Assembly (NCBI RefSeq): GCF_016907835.1
Contig: NZ_JAFBCT010000001.1
Coordinates: forward strand, 868,001-932,000
Reading direction: 5' to 3'
Length of the DNA: 64,000 nt
Source of the DNA: Agromyces cerinus
GTDB taxonomy: Bacteria; Actinomycetota; Actinomycetes; Actinomycetales; Microbacteriaceae
Numbering within the stretch: the first letter of the stretch is position 1; each line of letters begins with the position of its first letter. The position numbers and the translations under genes were made by a program. Below the pieces are notes generated by a model. It was given only the letters and a program-made list of their open reading frames with translations. It ran no database searches and was not told the DNA's origin. Shown piece by piece: positions 19,163 to 29,374 of the stretch.

Positions 19163-19566
19163 GCCGGCGAACTCTGCTCCGTCGTCTCGCCCGCGAGGAA
19201 CGCGGATCGGCGGTCGCGGAGTTCACGCTCGTCGGCATCCTGCTGACCGTGCTCGCGCTGGCGGTCATCCAGCTCGCGCTCGCCCTCCACGTGCGAAACA
19301 CCGTGCTCGACGCCGCAGCTGAGGGCGCACGCCATGCCGCGCTCGCCGGATCGAGCGAGGAGGCGGGCATCGCGCGCACCCGAGAGCTCATCGGCATGGC
19401 CGTCTCAACTGACTACGCCGACGACATCGAAGCCGGCGTCAGCACGGTCGACGGTATCGGCATGGTCTCGGTGACGGTGCGCGCTCCGCTGCCCGTCATC
19501 GGACTCCTCGGTATCGACCGTGCACTGGAGGTGACCGGGCATGCTGCGCTCGAGACTCTCGAATGA
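19159..19566 (+). CDS. TadE-like pseudopilin, start codon uncertain (possible CTG)
   Basis: About 135 residues. EERGSAVAEFTLVGILLTVL shows a TadE-type prepilin site (RGSAxAEF) and a membrane helix, followed by ALALHVRNTVLDAAAEGARH, typical of TadE. No ATG, GTG or TTG lies in frame between the pilin gene and the conserved RGS site. The only candidates are CTG 19159, which overlaps the pilin stop as CTGA, and CTG 19174. The far upstream ATG 18940 would make an Arg-rich extension overlapping the whole pilin gene in another frame, which is unlikely. The 3' end overlaps the next TadE gene by 26 bases. Confidence 0.75.
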   Translation: MSRRTLLRRLAREERGSAVAEFTLVGILLTVLALAVIQLALALHVRNTVLDAAAEGARHAALAGSSEEAGIARTRELIGMAVSTDYADDIEAGVSTVDGIGMVSVTVRAPLPVIGLLGIDRALEVTGHAALETLE

Positions 19567-20008
19567 CGAGGGCTCCGCCTCGCTCGAGTTCCTGACGGTC
19601 GGCATGATTCTGCTCGTGCCGCTCGTCTACCTCGTGCTCGCGATGTCGGCGATCCAAGGCGGTGCCCTGGCCGTCGAGGGCGCAGCACGGCAGGCCGCGA
19701 GGGTCGCCGTGCAGGCGGTCGATGCGGGCTCAGCGGATGCCGCGGTGCAGCGTGCCGTGTTCGTCGCCCTCGACGACTACGGAGTCGATGCCGATGCGGC
19801 ATCCGTCTCGGTGTCGTGCTCGCCGTCAGGCGACTGCCTGGCTCCGGGCGAGCGCGTGCGGGTCTCGGTGACCGCCAACGTGACCCTGCCGCTGGTGCCC
19901 GACGTGCTCGCGCTCCATCAGGCGGCGAGCGTGCCGCTCGAGGCGAGCGCGACGCAGACGGTCTCGCGCTTCGCCGCGGGCCGCGACGGTGCCGGGAGCG
20001 GCCCGTGA
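19541..20008 (+). CDS. TadE family pilus assembly protein
   Basis: 155 residues. The N-terminal NDEGSASLEFLTVGMILLVP is a TadE/prepilin-like cleavage region and helix (G-S-A-S-L-E-F), followed by AIQGGALAVEGAARQAARVA, the conserved TadE helix. The exposed domain has two cysteines (SVSCSPSGDC) that may form a disulfide. Such minor pilins prime or cap Flp fibres. The gene overlaps both neighbours: the upstream TadE-like gene by 26 bases and the downstream TadG-like gene through TGATG. Confidence 0.85.
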   Translation: MLRSRLSNDEGSASLEFLTVGMILLVPLVYLVLAMSAIQGGALAVEGAARQAARVAVQAVDAGSADAAVQRAVFVALDDYGVDADAASVSVSCSPSGDCLAPGERVRVSVTANVTLPLVPDVLALHQAASVPLEASATQTVSRFAAGRDGAGSGP

Positions 20009-20484
20009 TGCGCCGCAGTCGCTCATGCCCCGCGGCCGGCCCCGACTCCGACTCCGACTGGGACCGCGACGAGCATGGCTCCACGCTGCTGCTGACGATC
20101 TTCTACTGCGTGCTCGGGCTCTCGCTCATCATGGTCGTCGTGTCGGCGACCTCGCTCTACCTGGAACGGAAGCGACTGTTCACCCTCGCCGACGGTGCCG
20201 CGCTCGCCGCGGCCGAGGCATGGAGTCTCGACGACGTGCAGGTCGAGGGCGACCACCTCTCGCTGGAGCTCGACGACTCCGAGGTGGGCGATGCCGCCGA
20301 TGCCTACCTCGCCGACGCGGTGCACGACCTGCACGATGTCGAGCTCGTGCGCGCGACATCCGCTGACGGCCAGAGCGCCACGATCACCGTGCGCGCGGTC
20401 TGGTACGCGCCCATCCACTCCGAACTGCTGCCGGTCTCGGTGCCGATCGAGGTGACGGCGACGGCGCGTTCTGTGTTCCACTAG
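20008..20484 (+). CDS. TadG-like pilus assembly protein
   Basis: 158 residues from ATG 20008, which overlaps the preceding stop. A short Asp/Ser-rich N-terminus (PDSDSDWDRDEHGSTL) leads into one membrane helix (LLLTIFYCVLGLSLIMVVVS). Next is LYLERKRLFTLADGAALAAA, the signature of TadG/Flp-associated Tad-like domains (normally AVDAGALAAA). The remainder is a small surface domain ending in VEVTATARSVF-like strands. It is the last recognisable Tad gene of the operon. Confidence 0.8.
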   Translation: MRRSRSCPAAGPDSDSDWDRDEHGSTLLLTIFYCVLGLSLIMVVVSATSLYLERKRLFTLADGAALAAAEAWSLDDVQVEGDHLSLELDDSEVGDAADAYLADAVHDLHDVELVRATSADGQSATITVRAVWYAPIHSELLPVSVPIEVTATARSVFH

Positions 20485-20486
20485 TC

Positions 20487-20894
20487 GTGAGAAGCGAGGG
20501 GGGCGATTTGCGACGGATCAACGGTGACCGGTTCGGGCGATGGAGCCTGCGCATCGATGCCGCGTACTGCGCCGTGCTGGGAACGGCCGTGGCGGTGGGC
20601 GCCGGGTGGATCGCCCAAGGGGTCGCACTGCCCCCGCTCGTGATCGCTGCGGCAGGAGTCGCGGTGGTCGTCTGGGCGGGCGGCGTGCTGTGGATGCTCT
20701 CCCGATTGCCCCTGCGACGAGCGCTCGGCCTCGTCATGATCGCCAACGTGCTCGCCGCTCTCGCGGTCGGCCTCGTCTCGGGGGCTGCGGCATCCGTGCT
20801 GATCGTCGTCGCCGTGCTGGCAGTCGCCATCGACATCGCGCTGTTCGCCACGAGCCAGGCCGTCGCGTTGCGCGCGCTCCCGGCACGAGGCTGA
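20487..20894 (+). CDS. Hypothetical four-helix membrane protein
   Basis: 135 residues, start GTG 20487, two bases after the TadG-like stop. Four hydrophobic segments are spaced evenly: AYCAVLGTAVAVGAGWIA, VIAAAGVAVVVWAGGVLWML, LGLVMIANVLAALAVGLVSG and VLIVVAVLAVAIDIALFA. No known family was recognised with certainty; such small proteins occur widely in actinobacteria. Close spacing suggests co-transcription with the Tad operon, but a functional link is not shown. Confidence 0.65.
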   Translation: MRSEGGDLRRINGDRFGRWSLRIDAAYCAVLGTAVAVGAGWIAQGVALPPLVIAAAGVAVVVWAGGVLWMLSRLPLRRALGLVMIANVLAALAVGLVSGAAASVLIVVAVLAVAIDIALFATSQAVALRALPARG

Positions 20895-20958
20895 CACTCC
20901 GGTCGCGGTGTCGCCTCATGAGTTCCGCCGAACCGGCGACGTGCGATTGACTGGAGGC

Positions 20959-21357
20959 ATGACCGTCGAGATCTCAGACCACTTCGCCCGCATCCTCTCC
21001 GCGCCCGTGTTCGCCCACCTCGGCACCGTGCGGCCGAACGGCGAGGTGCAGGTGAACCCCATGTGGTTCGAGTTCGACCCCGACACGCAGACGATCCGCT
21101 TCACGCACACGTCGAAGCGCGCGAAGTTCAAGAACCTCCAGGCCGACCCGCGCATGACGCTCGAGATGACCGACCCCGAGAACCCGCTCAAGTACGTCGA
21201 GGTGCGCGGCCGTCTCGTCGAGGCGCTGCCCGACCCCGAGGGCGCCATGTACGTGCGGCTCGGCAAGCGCTACGGCAACCCGCACGAGCAGGCGCCCGCC
21301 GACAAGGCCGACCGGGTCGTGCTCGTCATGGCGATCGAGAAGGTCAACGGGCGATGA
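20959..21357 (+). CDS. PPOX-class F420-dependent enzyme
   Basis: 132 residues, split-barrel flavin/F420-binding fold. FAHLGTVRPNGEVQVNPMWF is the typical N-terminal strand pair. It is followed by IRFTHTSKRAKFKNLQADPR and MTLEMTDPENPLKYVEVRGR, all characteristic of actinobacterial FDORs. Members reduce or oxidise diverse small molecules with F420H2; the substrate is unknown. Start ATG 20959 is chosen because the family begins here. A GGAGG sits only one base before it, so the ribosome contact is unusual. It overlaps the next gene by 4 bases. Confidence 0.88.
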   Translation: MTVEISDHFARILSAPVFAHLGTVRPNGEVQVNPMWFEFDPDTQTIRFTHTSKRAKFKNLQADPRMTLEMTDPENPLKYVEVRGRLVEALPDPEGAMYVRLGKRYGNPHEQAPADKADRVVLVMAIEKVNGR

Positions 21358-21656
21358 GCGGTAGTGCTGGGCGCGGAGGCGGCAGCGGGTCGGGGCGGGC
21401 CGACGGCCGCCGCTACGCGTGGCTCGCGATCATCGCGGTCGTGCTCGCCGCGCTCGCGCTGCTGACCCCGGCGCTCGCCTCGCTGCCGCTGTCGGCGCTC
21501 GCCGTCGTGCTGGGGCTCCGCGGCCGGCGCGAGGTGAAGAAGGACCCGACCCTCGTGGCCGGGTGGCTGTGGATCGGCGCCGTGGCCGTCGGAGGCTTCG
21601 TGTTCCTCTTCCAGCTGATCCTCGTCGTGCTCTCGTACGGCGCGCCGGTGAGCTGA
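21354..21656 (+). CDS. DUF4190-like small membrane protein
   Basis: 100 residues. The Gly/Ser/Arg-rich N-terminus (residues 1-20) precedes two membrane hairpin segments, YAWLAIIAVVLAALALLTP and WIGAVAVGGFVFLFQLILVV, linked by a basic cytoplasmic loop, LGLRGRREVKKDPTLVAG. This layout matches DUF4190-type proteins, whose role is unknown. ATG overlaps the stop of the F420 gene (ATGA), so the two are translated together. Confidence 0.65.
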   Translation: MSGSAGRGGGSGSGRADGRRYAWLAIIAVVLAALALLTPALASLPLSALAVVLGLRGRREVKKDPTLVAGWLWIGAVAVGGFVFLFQLILVVLSYGAPVS

Positions 21657-21695
21657 GCCGGCGTTTCAGCAGCGGCTGAGCCGGGCGCCGGCGCC

Positions 21696-22991
21696 TCAGC
21701 GCCGCCGGTGCGGCACGTAACGGGGAATCCACCGCCACAGCATCGCCGCGCCGACCAGCCCGAGCACGCCGACGGCGACATTCGCCGCCATGATCGACGC
21801 GATCGACGTCACCGCCGCGATCATGAGCGGTGCTCCGGCGCCGCCGGTGTCGCCGATCATGCGGAACGCGCCGAGGAACGGCGCGGGGTTCTGCTTCGGC
21901 GCGAGGTCGGCGCCGAGGGTCATGATGATGCCGCTCGTGACGCCGTTCGCGAGGCCGAGCCAGACGGCGATGACTGTGAACCAGACGGCGTTCGACGGCA
22001 GGTCGTGGGTGAACGCGAGCGCGATGTGCCCGACCGCCATGCCGAGCAGCCCGGGGATCGCACTCCAGAGCCGCCCGAAGCGGTCCATGATCTGCCCGCT
22101 CGCGTAGAAGAGCGCGAAGTCGATGGTGCCCGAGATGCCGATCACGAGGGCGGCCTGCTCGGCGGGCATGCCGATCGAGACCGACCAGAGCGGCAGCACG
22201 ACCGTGCGGCTGACGCGCACCGCGGCGAGCAGCCCCACCCCGGTGCCGATGCGGGCGAGCACCCCGCGGTTCTCGCGGATCGCGCGGAACACGCTCGGCG
22301 ACGACTCGGCCGCCGCCTCCGCCTCGCCAGCGGTGAGCGGGGCGCCCGAGGCATCCGTCGCCGTCGCGGCAGAAGCGGCGGATGCCTCGCGCGCGAGCCT
22401 CGCCGCACCGAACACGCGCTCGGGGTCGGGCAGCAGCACGAGCACGCCGATCACGGCGAAGCACGCCACGACGAGCACCCAGAAGACGGACTCGCTCGAC
22501 CCGGTCGACGCGATGATCGCGGCGGCGGCGAACGGGCCGACGGCCCAGCCCGCTCGGAACACCCCGCCGAGCGTCGAGAGCGCCCGCGCCCGAGTGCGCA
22601 CCGGCACGTAGCTCGTGAGGAACGCGTGCCGTGCGAGCCCGAACACGGCCGTCGCGAGGCCCAGGAGGAAGACGCCGATGGCGAGGGCGGGCAGCGTGGG
22701 GGAGACGATGGCGATGAGCACGCCGATGACGGCGAGCATCGCCGCCCCGATCATCGCGTTGCGTTCGCCGATGCGGGCGACGAGCCATCCGGCCGGCAGG
22801 TCGCCGGCGAGCTCGCCGACCATGAGCATCGCGGCGATGAGGCCGGCGAGAGCGAGCGAGGCGCCGCGCTCGGTCGCCACGAGCGGCACGATGGGGATCA
22901 TCGCGCCCTCGCCGAGCGAGAAGACGAGGGTCGGCAGGTAGACCGGGAGGATGATCGAGCGCCACGAGAATCGGGGCGCGGAATCGGTCAT
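21696..22991 (-). CDS. MFS transporter
   Basis: 431 residues, twelve predicted helices. The loop between helices 2 and 3 has the MFS motif GDLPAGWLVARIGERNAM. A long central loop (ARLAREASAASAATATDASG to ESSPSVFRAIRENRG) separates the halves. The second half contains SIGMPAEQAALVIGISGTID. It resembles drug or metabolite efflux MFS proteins; the substrate is unknown. Start ATG 22991 is supported by TAGCGT 7 nt upstream on the minus strand (23004-22999), a leaderless arrangement. It is divergent from prfB. Confidence 0.85.
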   Translation of the reverse strand: MTDSAPRFSWRSIILPVYLPTLVFSLGEGAMIPIVPLVATERGASLALAGLIAAMLMVGELAGDLPAGWLVARIGERNAMIGAAMLAVIGVLIAIVSPTLPALAIGVFLLGLATAVFGLARHAFLTSYVPVRTRARALSTLGGVFRAGWAVGPFAAAAIIASTGSSESVFWVLVVACFAVIGVLVLLPDPERVFGAARLAREASAASAATATDASGAPLTAGEAEAAAESSPSVFRAIRENRGVLARIGTGVGLLAAVRVSRTVVLPLWSVSIGMPAEQAALVIGISGTIDFALFYASGQIMDRFGRLWSAIPGLLGMAVGHIALAFTHDLPSNAVWFTVIAVWLGLANGVTSGIIMTLGADLAPKQNPAPFLGAFRMIGDTGGAGAPLMIAAVTSIASIMAANVAVGVLGLVGAAMLWRWIPRYVPHRRR

Positions 22992-22998
22992 CGATTCG

Positions 22999-23051
22999 AC
23001 GCTACACCCGCGCGGGCGGTGCACCGTGCGGGCGGGGGACTCGCGTAGGCT
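22999..23051. promoter_or_regulatory. Back-to-back leaderless promoters for the MFS gene and prfB
   Basis: Within 69 bases the minus strand has TAGCGT (23004-22999, 7 nt before ATG 22991) and the plus strand has TAGGCT (23046-23051, 9 nt before ATG 23061). Neither gene has a recognisable Shine-Dalgarno. Confidence 0.6.
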
Positions 23052-23060
23052 GGGGACGCC

Positions 23061-24167
23061 ATGTTGGATCTTGACCTCTCGCAGGAGATCGCCGCGCTGC
23101 GCTCCACCTTCAGCGACATCCGCGCAGTCGTCGACGTCGACGCCATCAAAGCCGACATCGAACGGCTCTCAGAAGAGGCCGGCGTGCCCGATCTCTGGGA
23201 CGACACCGCGAATGCGCAGAAGGTGACCAGCGCGCTCAGCCACCGTCAGTCGGAGCTCGCCCGCGTCACGAGCATCGACTCGCGACTCGACGACCTCGAG
23301 GTGCTCATCGAGCTCGCCAACGAGATGGGCGACGAAGACAGCGCCGCAGAGGCCCGCACCGAGCTCGAGTCGTTGCAGAAGGCGATCGGCGACCTCGAGG
23401 TGCAGACGCTGCTCGACGGCGAATGGGACGACCGCCCCGCGGTCATCACCATCCGCGCGGGTGCCGGCGGCGTCGACGCCGCCGATTTCGCCGAGATGCT
23501 CATGCGCATGTACCTGCGCTGGGCTGAGAAGCACGGCTACAAGGCGACCGTCATGGACACGAGCTACGCCGAAGAAGCGGGCATCAAGTCGGCGACGTTC
23601 GAGATCGACGCGCCCTACGCCTTCGGCACCCTGAGCGTCGAGGCCGGCACGCACCGCCTCGTGCGCATGAGCCCCTTCGGTGCGGCGGGCAAGCGCCAGA
23701 CGAGCTTCGCGGCCGTCGAGGTCATCCCGCTCATGGAGGAGGCGCAGGAGGTCGAGATCCCCGAGAACGACATCCGCGTCGACGTCTTCCGCTCGAGCGG
23801 CCCCGGCGGCCAGTCGGTCAACACGACCGACTCCGCCGTGCGCATCACGCACCTCCCGACCGGCACGGTCGTCTCGATGCAGAACGAGAAGTCGCAGATC
23901 CAGAACCGTGCCGCCGCCATGCGCGTGCTGCAGTCGCGGCTCCTCCTCATCCAGAAGGAGCAGGAGGCGGCGCAGAAGAAGGAGCTCGCGGGCAACATCA
24001 CCGCGAGCTGGGGCGACCAGATGCGCTCCTACGTGCTCGCTCCGTACCAGATGGTGAAGGACCTCCGCACCGAGTACGAGGTCGGCAACCCGAGCCATGT
24101 CTTCGACGGCGACATCGACGGCTTCATCGCCGCCGGCATCAAGTGGCGGAAGCGCCCCACCGAGTAG
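23061..24167 (+). CDS. prfB: Peptide chain release factor 2
   Basis: 368 residues. It releases nascent chains at UGA and UAA. The stop-recognition tripeptide SPF is seen in [19 protein letters not shown] and the catalytic GGQ in [19 protein letters not shown]. The reading frame is continuous, so the programmed frameshift known in many bacterial prfB genes is absent, as in other actinobacteria. The mRNA is probably leaderless or has a 2-3 nt leader. prfB usually directly precedes ftsE in actinobacteria; here a three-gene module intervenes. Confidence 0.97.
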   Translation: MLDLDLSQEIAALRSTFSDIRAVVDVDAIKADIERLSEEAGVPDLWDDTANAQKVTSALSHRQSELARVTSIDSRLDDLEVLIELANEMGDEDSAAEARTELESLQKAIGDLEVQTLLDGEWDDRPAVITIRAGAGGVDAADFAEMLMRMYLRWAEKHGYKATVMDTSYAEEAGIKSATFEIDAPYAFGTLSVEAGTHRLVRMSPFGAAGKRQTSFAAVEVIPLMEEAQEVEIPENDIRVDVFRSSGPGGQSVNTTDSAVRITHLPTGTVVSMQNEKSQIQNRAAAMRVLQSRLLLIQKEQEAAQKKELAGNITASWGDQMRSYVLAPYQMVKDLRTEYEVGNPSHVFDGDIDGFIAAGIKWRKRPTE

Positions 24168-24227
24168 ACACCCGAACGAAGCGGATGCCTCCGGCCCCGG
24201 CCGGCCGAGCCGTGGGTTCGGGCGCCG

Positions 24228-24920
24228 TCAGACGCGCTCGGCCTCGACCGCTGCGGCGAGCGCCGCGGGCAGACCGCCGACGAGGGCTGCCAGTCCGAGG
24301 TCGAACGAGCGGTCGGCCGGCTGCACGCCCTGTGCCGCGGCCTTCACGCTCCGCAGTGCTTCGGCACGGCTGAAGTTCGGCGCGAGGGGTGCTGCGGTGC
24401 CCGGCGACATGATGTCGGCCGGTGCGAGCGTGTCGAGCGCCGAACCGATGATGAACGACTCGAGGGCGACGATCGCGTCGACGGCGCCGCCGACGGGCCA
24501 GCCCTCGGCCACGAATCGCCTCGTGATCGACTCGTAGTTCGCGACCGAGCGTTCCTGGCCGTCGATCGCCGTGGTTGCGAGTAGCGCGATGGCCGCGGGG
24601 TGGGTGGCGAACGCCGAACGATAGGAGTGCGCCCAGCGCAGCACCGCGTCGGACAGCGTCGTCTCAGGCGTGTCGAATCCCGACACGTCGAGCAGTTCGG
24701 CGACGCGGCCGCGCATGGCCCGCACGACATCGGCCTTGCCGCCGAAGTAGTGGTAGAGCGCCGGGGGATGCACCGAGAGCGAGCGGGCGAGCGCCGCCAT
24801 CGTGAATCCGTCGGGTCCGGCGGTGCGGGCCAGTGCGAACGCCGCATCGACGATCTGCTCGGCGCTCAGCACCGGGGTGCGCGGACGGCCCGCGCTGCGC
24901 TTGGCCGGGGTGGGACTCAC
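24228..24920 (-). CDS. TetR family transcriptional regulator
   Basis: 230 residues from GTG 24920 with AGGAG upstream. The HTH domain (about residues 20-65) contains [20 protein letters not shown], then [20 protein letters not shown]. The C-terminal ligand domain is of the tetracycline-repressor C type ([20 protein letters not shown], then [20 protein letters not shown]). It is divergent from an amidohydrolase-transporter pair and separated from it by a perfect AT-rich inverted repeat (24989-25007) that is the likely operator. It probably senses the amidohydrolase substrate or product. Confidence 0.88.
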   Translation of the reverse strand: MSPTPAKRSAGRPRTPVLSAEQIVDAAFALARTAGPDGFTMAALARSLSVHPPALYHYFGGKADVVRAMRGRVAELLDVSGFDTPETTLSDAVLRWAHSYRSAFATHPAAIALLATTAIDGQERSVANYESITRRFVAEGWPVGGAVDAIVALESFIIGSALDTLAPADIMSPGTAAPLAPNFSRAEALRSVKAAAQGVQPADRSFDLGLAALVGGLPAALAAAVEAERV

Positions 24921-24975
24921 AGGACTCCTTCGAGGTGGTCGACGCGAGGGATTTGTCGATGAGCGTATTCGGGAG

Positions 24976-25007
24976 TAGCGTGTGCCCGAATTTAACCACA
25001 TTAAATT
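24976..25007 (+). promoter_or_regulatory. Promoter and TetR operator of the amidohydrolase operon
   Basis: TAGCGT (24976-24981) is a likely -10. Directly at the expected transcript start lies AATTTAA (24989-24995), a 5-base spacer CCACA, and TTAAATT (25001-25007), a perfect 7-bp inverted repeat. Such AT-rich dyads are rare in this GC-rich window and fit a TetR operator. Confidence 0.65.
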
Positions 25008-25047
25008 TGGACCGCCGACGAAGGCGGACGAGAAAGCGGGCAGACGC

Positions 25048-26703
25048 ATGCAACGGGTCGTCGCGGACACCATCCTCATCGGCGCGCGCGTGATCACGAT
25101 GAATCCCCGCCGGCCCGAGGCCTCCGCCGTCGCGATCCGGGCCGGCCGCATCCTCGCGGTCGGCGATGCCGCCGACCTCGCCGACTACCGCGGACCCGCC
25201 ACCGTGGTCGAAGACCTCGCCGGGGCATCCGTCACCCCAGGCCTCATCGACGCCCACATGCACCCCATCCAGGGCATCGAGCTCGCCGTGGGCATCGACT
25301 TCGGGGGAGTCCGCGACCCCGAGACCTTCCTGCGCATGCTCGCCGACGAGACGGCGCGCATCGCCGACGGCACGGCCGGCGGCTGGGTGCGCGGCTGGAA
25401 CCTCGACTACGACCTCTTCACGAGCCTGCCGATGACCGCCGCCGCGATCGACGCGGCCACCGCCGGCGCCCCGGCGTTCCTGCTCTTCTTCGACGGGCAC
25501 ACCGCGCTCGCCAGCACCGAGGCGCTGCGCCGCTCGGGCATCACCGGCGCCCGCCGCTTCGGCGACACCTCCGAGATCGTCGTCGACGAGATCGGCCGGC
25601 CGACCGGATGCCTCCGCGAGGACTCGGCGTTCGACATCGTGCTGCGCACCGCCCCCGAGTACACGCGTGCAGAGACGCTCGACCGGGTGCGCGACATCCT
25701 CGGCGGCCTCGCGGCCTCAGGCATCACCGGCGGATGCATCATGGACGGCAACCCCGCGAACCTCGACCTGCTCGACGAGCTCGACGGCGGAGCATCCGCA
25801 GACCCCGAGGCGCCGAGCGGACTGCCCGTGCGCATCGTCTCGGCGATGGCGCACAATCCCGGCTACGACGAGGAGCGCACGCGCCACTACCTCGCGCAGC
25901 GCGACCGCAGCGGCAGGCGGTGGCGCGGCGGGCTCGTCAAGCTCTTCGCCGACGGCGTCATCGACACCGGCACCGGATGGCTCTACGAACCCGACACCCA
26001 CGGTGACGGCGGCACCTCGTTCTGGGCCGACGCCGACGAGTTCGAACGTGTCGTGCACCGCTACGCGGAGGCCGGATTCCAGATCGCCACCCACGCGATC
26101 GGCGACCGGGCGATCGGCGAGACCATCGACGCCTACCTCGCCGCCGGCGTGCACTCGAACGGCACCGCCGCCCATCGCATCGAGCACCTCGAGCTCCTCG
26201 CCGACCGCGACCTCCGCCGCATGGCCCACGCCGGCATCACCGCGTCGGTGCAGCCCCTCCACATGCAGTGGCGGAAGGCCGACGGCTCCGACTTCTGGGC
26301 CGAACGCCTCGGCCCCGAGCGCGCCGCCCTCGGCTGGCGGGTGCGCGACATGATCGACGCCGGCGCCCCCGTGGCGCTCGGCTCCGACTGGCCCGTCGCG
26401 CAGACCGATGCGCGTATCGGGCTCGCCTGGGCGCGGCTCCGCCGCGAACCCGGCAACCGCGACGCCCCGGTGTTCGAGCCCGACCAGGTGCTCACGCCGT
26501 ACGAGGCCCTACAGGGCTACACCGTCTGGGCCGCAGAGGCCCAGGGCGACCGCGATCTCGGCGTCATCGCGCCGGGGCACCGCGCCGACCTCGTCGTCTG
26601 GGCCGACAGCCCGCTCGACGTCGACGCGGACGAACTGCTGCACCTCCCCGTGCTGACGACGATCGTCGACGGGCAACCCGTGTTCGCGGCATCCGCCGCC
26701 TGA
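25048..26703 (+). CDS. Amidohydrolase (YtcJ-like, amidohydrolase-3 family)
   Basis: 551 residues. The N-terminal strands ([20 protein letters not shown]) and [16 protein letters not shown] give the HxH metal site. Later metal ligands are in [20 protein letters not shown] and [17 protein letters not shown]. The closing Asp lies in [18 protein letters not shown]. This pattern is that of YtcJ-like exported or cytosolic hydrolases with unknown amide or ester substrates. No signal peptide is seen. ATG 25048 is chosen as the family start; a weak GC-rich ribosome site precedes it. It is 23 bases upstream of an NhaC-like transporter, suggesting uptake or ion-coupled handling of the same compound under TetR control. 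Confidence 0.85.
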   Translation: MQRVVADTILIGARVITMNPRRPEASAVAIRAGRILAVGDAADLADYRGPATVVEDLAGASVTPGLIDAHMHPIQGIELAVGIDFGGVRDPETFLRMLADETARIADGTAGGWVRGWNLDYDLFTSLPMTAAAIDAATAGAPAFLLFFDGHTALASTEALRRSGITGARRFGDTSEIVVDEIGRPTGCLREDSAFDIVLRTAPEYTRAETLDRVRDILGGLAASGITGGCIMDGNPANLDLLDELDGGASADPEAPSGLPVRIVSAMAHNPGYDEERTRHYLAQRDRSGRRWRGGLVKLFADGVIDTGTGWLYEPDTHGDGGTSFWADADEFERVVHRYAEAGFQIATHAIGDRAIGETIDAYLAAGVHSNGTAAHRIEHLELLADRDLRRMAHAGITASVQPLHMQWRKADGSDFWAERLGPERAALGWRVRDMIDAGAPVALGSDWPVAQTDARIGLAWARLRREPGNRDAPVFEPDQVLTPYEALQGYTVWAAEAQGDRDLGVIAPGHRADLVVWADSPLDVDADELLHLPVLTTIVDGQPVFAASAA

Positions 26704-26726
26704 CCCCCTTCGAATCAGAGGCAACC

Positions 26727-28205
26727 ATGCAAGACGTCGGCGCGCTCGCGCTCCTCCCCGTCGTCATCATTCTCGTCGTGGCCGTGCTCACGCGGCGCAC
26801 GCTCTTCGCGATGCTCTGCGGCACCCTCGCCGGAGCAGTGCTGCTCGGCGGCTGGGAGTTCTTCGACTCCTGGATCGGCTACCTCGGCACCGCCATGGCC
26901 GACGAGACCCTGCAGTGGCTCGTGCTCATCGTCGTGCTCTTCGGCATCCTGATCACGCTCTTCGAGCGCTCGGGCGCCGTGCGGGAGTTCGCCGCGTGGG
27001 CCGAGCGCTTCGTGAACTCGCGGCGCAAGTCGACCGTGCTGAGCTTCCTGCTCGGCATCGTGCTCTTCGTCGACGACTACCTGAACGTGCTCACCGTCGG
27101 CACCTCGATGAAGGCCGTGACCGACCGCTACAACGTGCCGCGCACCGAGCTCGGCACGATCATGAAGATGACGGCGGCGCCGATCGCCGTCATCGTGCCG
27201 TTCTCGACGTGGGCGCTGTTCTTCGCGGGCCTGCTCGAGGCGCAGGGCGTCACGGCCAACGGCTCGGGCTTCGGCGCCTACCTCCAGGCCATCCCGTTCA
27301 TCTTCTTCGGCTGGATCGCGATCGCGATCGCGGCACTCGTCGCGTTCGGCTGGTTCCCGAAGCTCGGTGCCCTGAAGAAGGACATCGCACGAGCGGATGC
27401 CACGGGCGACGTGTTCCCCGTCGGCACCACCGCCGAGGAGCGCGACGCCGAGGGCGGCCTGCCCGTGAACGCCGAGGTCGGCGAGTTCGCCGTCTCGGGC
27501 GACGACGCCGAGCGCGCCGTGTCGTCGGCACCCGCTCCGACCGCCGCGGCAACGGCCGTCGCGACCCGCGCCCCCGAGTACGCGAAGCCGCGCCCGTGGA
27601 ACTTCCTCGTGCCGATCGCGGTCATGATCGCCGTGACGATCCTCACCGACGTCAACGTGGTGAAGGGCACGGTCGCCGCGCTCCTCGTCGCGATGGTCAT
27701 GTACCTCGTGCAGCGCCGCCTCAAGGTCAAGGCCGTGTTCGAGGCCGCGTTCGACGGCGTCGCGAGCATGATCTTCGTCATCGTGCTCACCGCGCTCGCC
27801 TTCATGGTGCAGCACATGAACATCGACCTGCACCTCGCCGACTGGGTGATCGAGACGACCCAGCCGGTCATGAACGGGGCGCTGCTGCCCGCGATGGTCT
27901 TCCTCGTCTGCGGCGTCTACGCCTACGCGACCGGCTCGTTCTGGGACCTCGCCGCCGTCATCACGCCGATCGTGATCCCGCTGGCCTTCGCGATGGACGT
28001 GAACCCGATCATCGCGGGCGCCGCGGTGTTCTCGGGTGCAGCGCTCGGCTCGACCACGTGCCTCTACGGCGACGGCATCATCCTCGCGTCGCGGTCGACC
28101 GGCATCAAGCCGCTGAACCTCATGACGGCGATCCTGCCGTACGCGGGCATCGCGGCGGCGGCGTCGCTCGTGCTCTACCTGATCGTCGGATTCGCCGGCA
28201 TCTAG
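26727..28205 (+). CDS. NhaC-family Na+/H+ antiporter-like transporter
   Basis: 492 residues, about eleven membrane helices. [20 protein letters not shown] starts helix 1. The conserved [20 protein letters not shown] region and [14 protein letters not shown] are typical of the NhaC superfamily, as are [19 protein letters not shown] and [20 protein letters not shown] 60-residue Ala/Glu-rich cytoplasmic loop separates the halves (about residues 225-285). Some relatives move amino or dicarboxylic acids rather than Na+/H+. AGAGG precedes the ATG. Coupling with the upstream amidohydrolase suggests it imports that enzyme's substrate or exports its product. Confidence 0.82.
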   Translation: MQDVGALALLPVVIILVVAVLTRRTLFAMLCGTLAGAVLLGGWEFFDSWIGYLGTAMADETLQWLVLIVVLFGILITLFERSGAVREFAAWAERFVNSRRKSTVLSFLLGIVLFVDDYLNVLTVGTSMKAVTDRYNVPRTELGTIMKMTAAPIAVIVPFSTWALFFAGLLEAQGVTANGSGFGAYLQAIPFIFFGWIAIAIAALVAFGWFPKLGALKKDIARADATGDVFPVGTTAEERDAEGGLPVNAEVGEFAVSGDDAERAVSSAPAPTAAATAVATRAPEYAKPRPWNFLVPIAVMIAVTILTDVNVVKGTVAALLVAMVMYLVQRRLKVKAVFEAAFDGVASMIFVIVLTALAFMVQHMNIDLHLADWVIETTQPVMNGALLPAMVFLVCGVYAYATGSFWDLAAVITPIVIPLAFAMDVNPIIAGAAVFSGAALGSTTCLYGDGIILASRSTGIKPLNLMTAILPYAGIAAAASLVLYLIVGFAGI

Positions 28206-28280
28206 AGCCGGTCGTCCCGATTCCCGTGGGCGGCGACCCGGATTCCCGGTGTCGCTGCCCACTTTTGCCTGCCCCTTCCT

Positions 28281-28294
28281 TAGGCTCGATTCCG
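28281..28294 (+). promoter_or_regulatory. Leaderless -10 for ftsE
   Basis: TAGGCT (28281-28286) lies 8 nt before ATG 28295. No Shine-Dalgarno is visible. It gives ftsEX its own promoter despite the upstream transporter operon. Confidence 0.55.

Positions 28295-29370
<1,076 letters not shown>

Positions 29371-29374
<4 letters not shown>

Noticed and set aside
23061..23200. Programmed +1 frameshift in prfB
   Set aside because: The frame is continuous from ATG 23061; no internal in-frame TGA is present.
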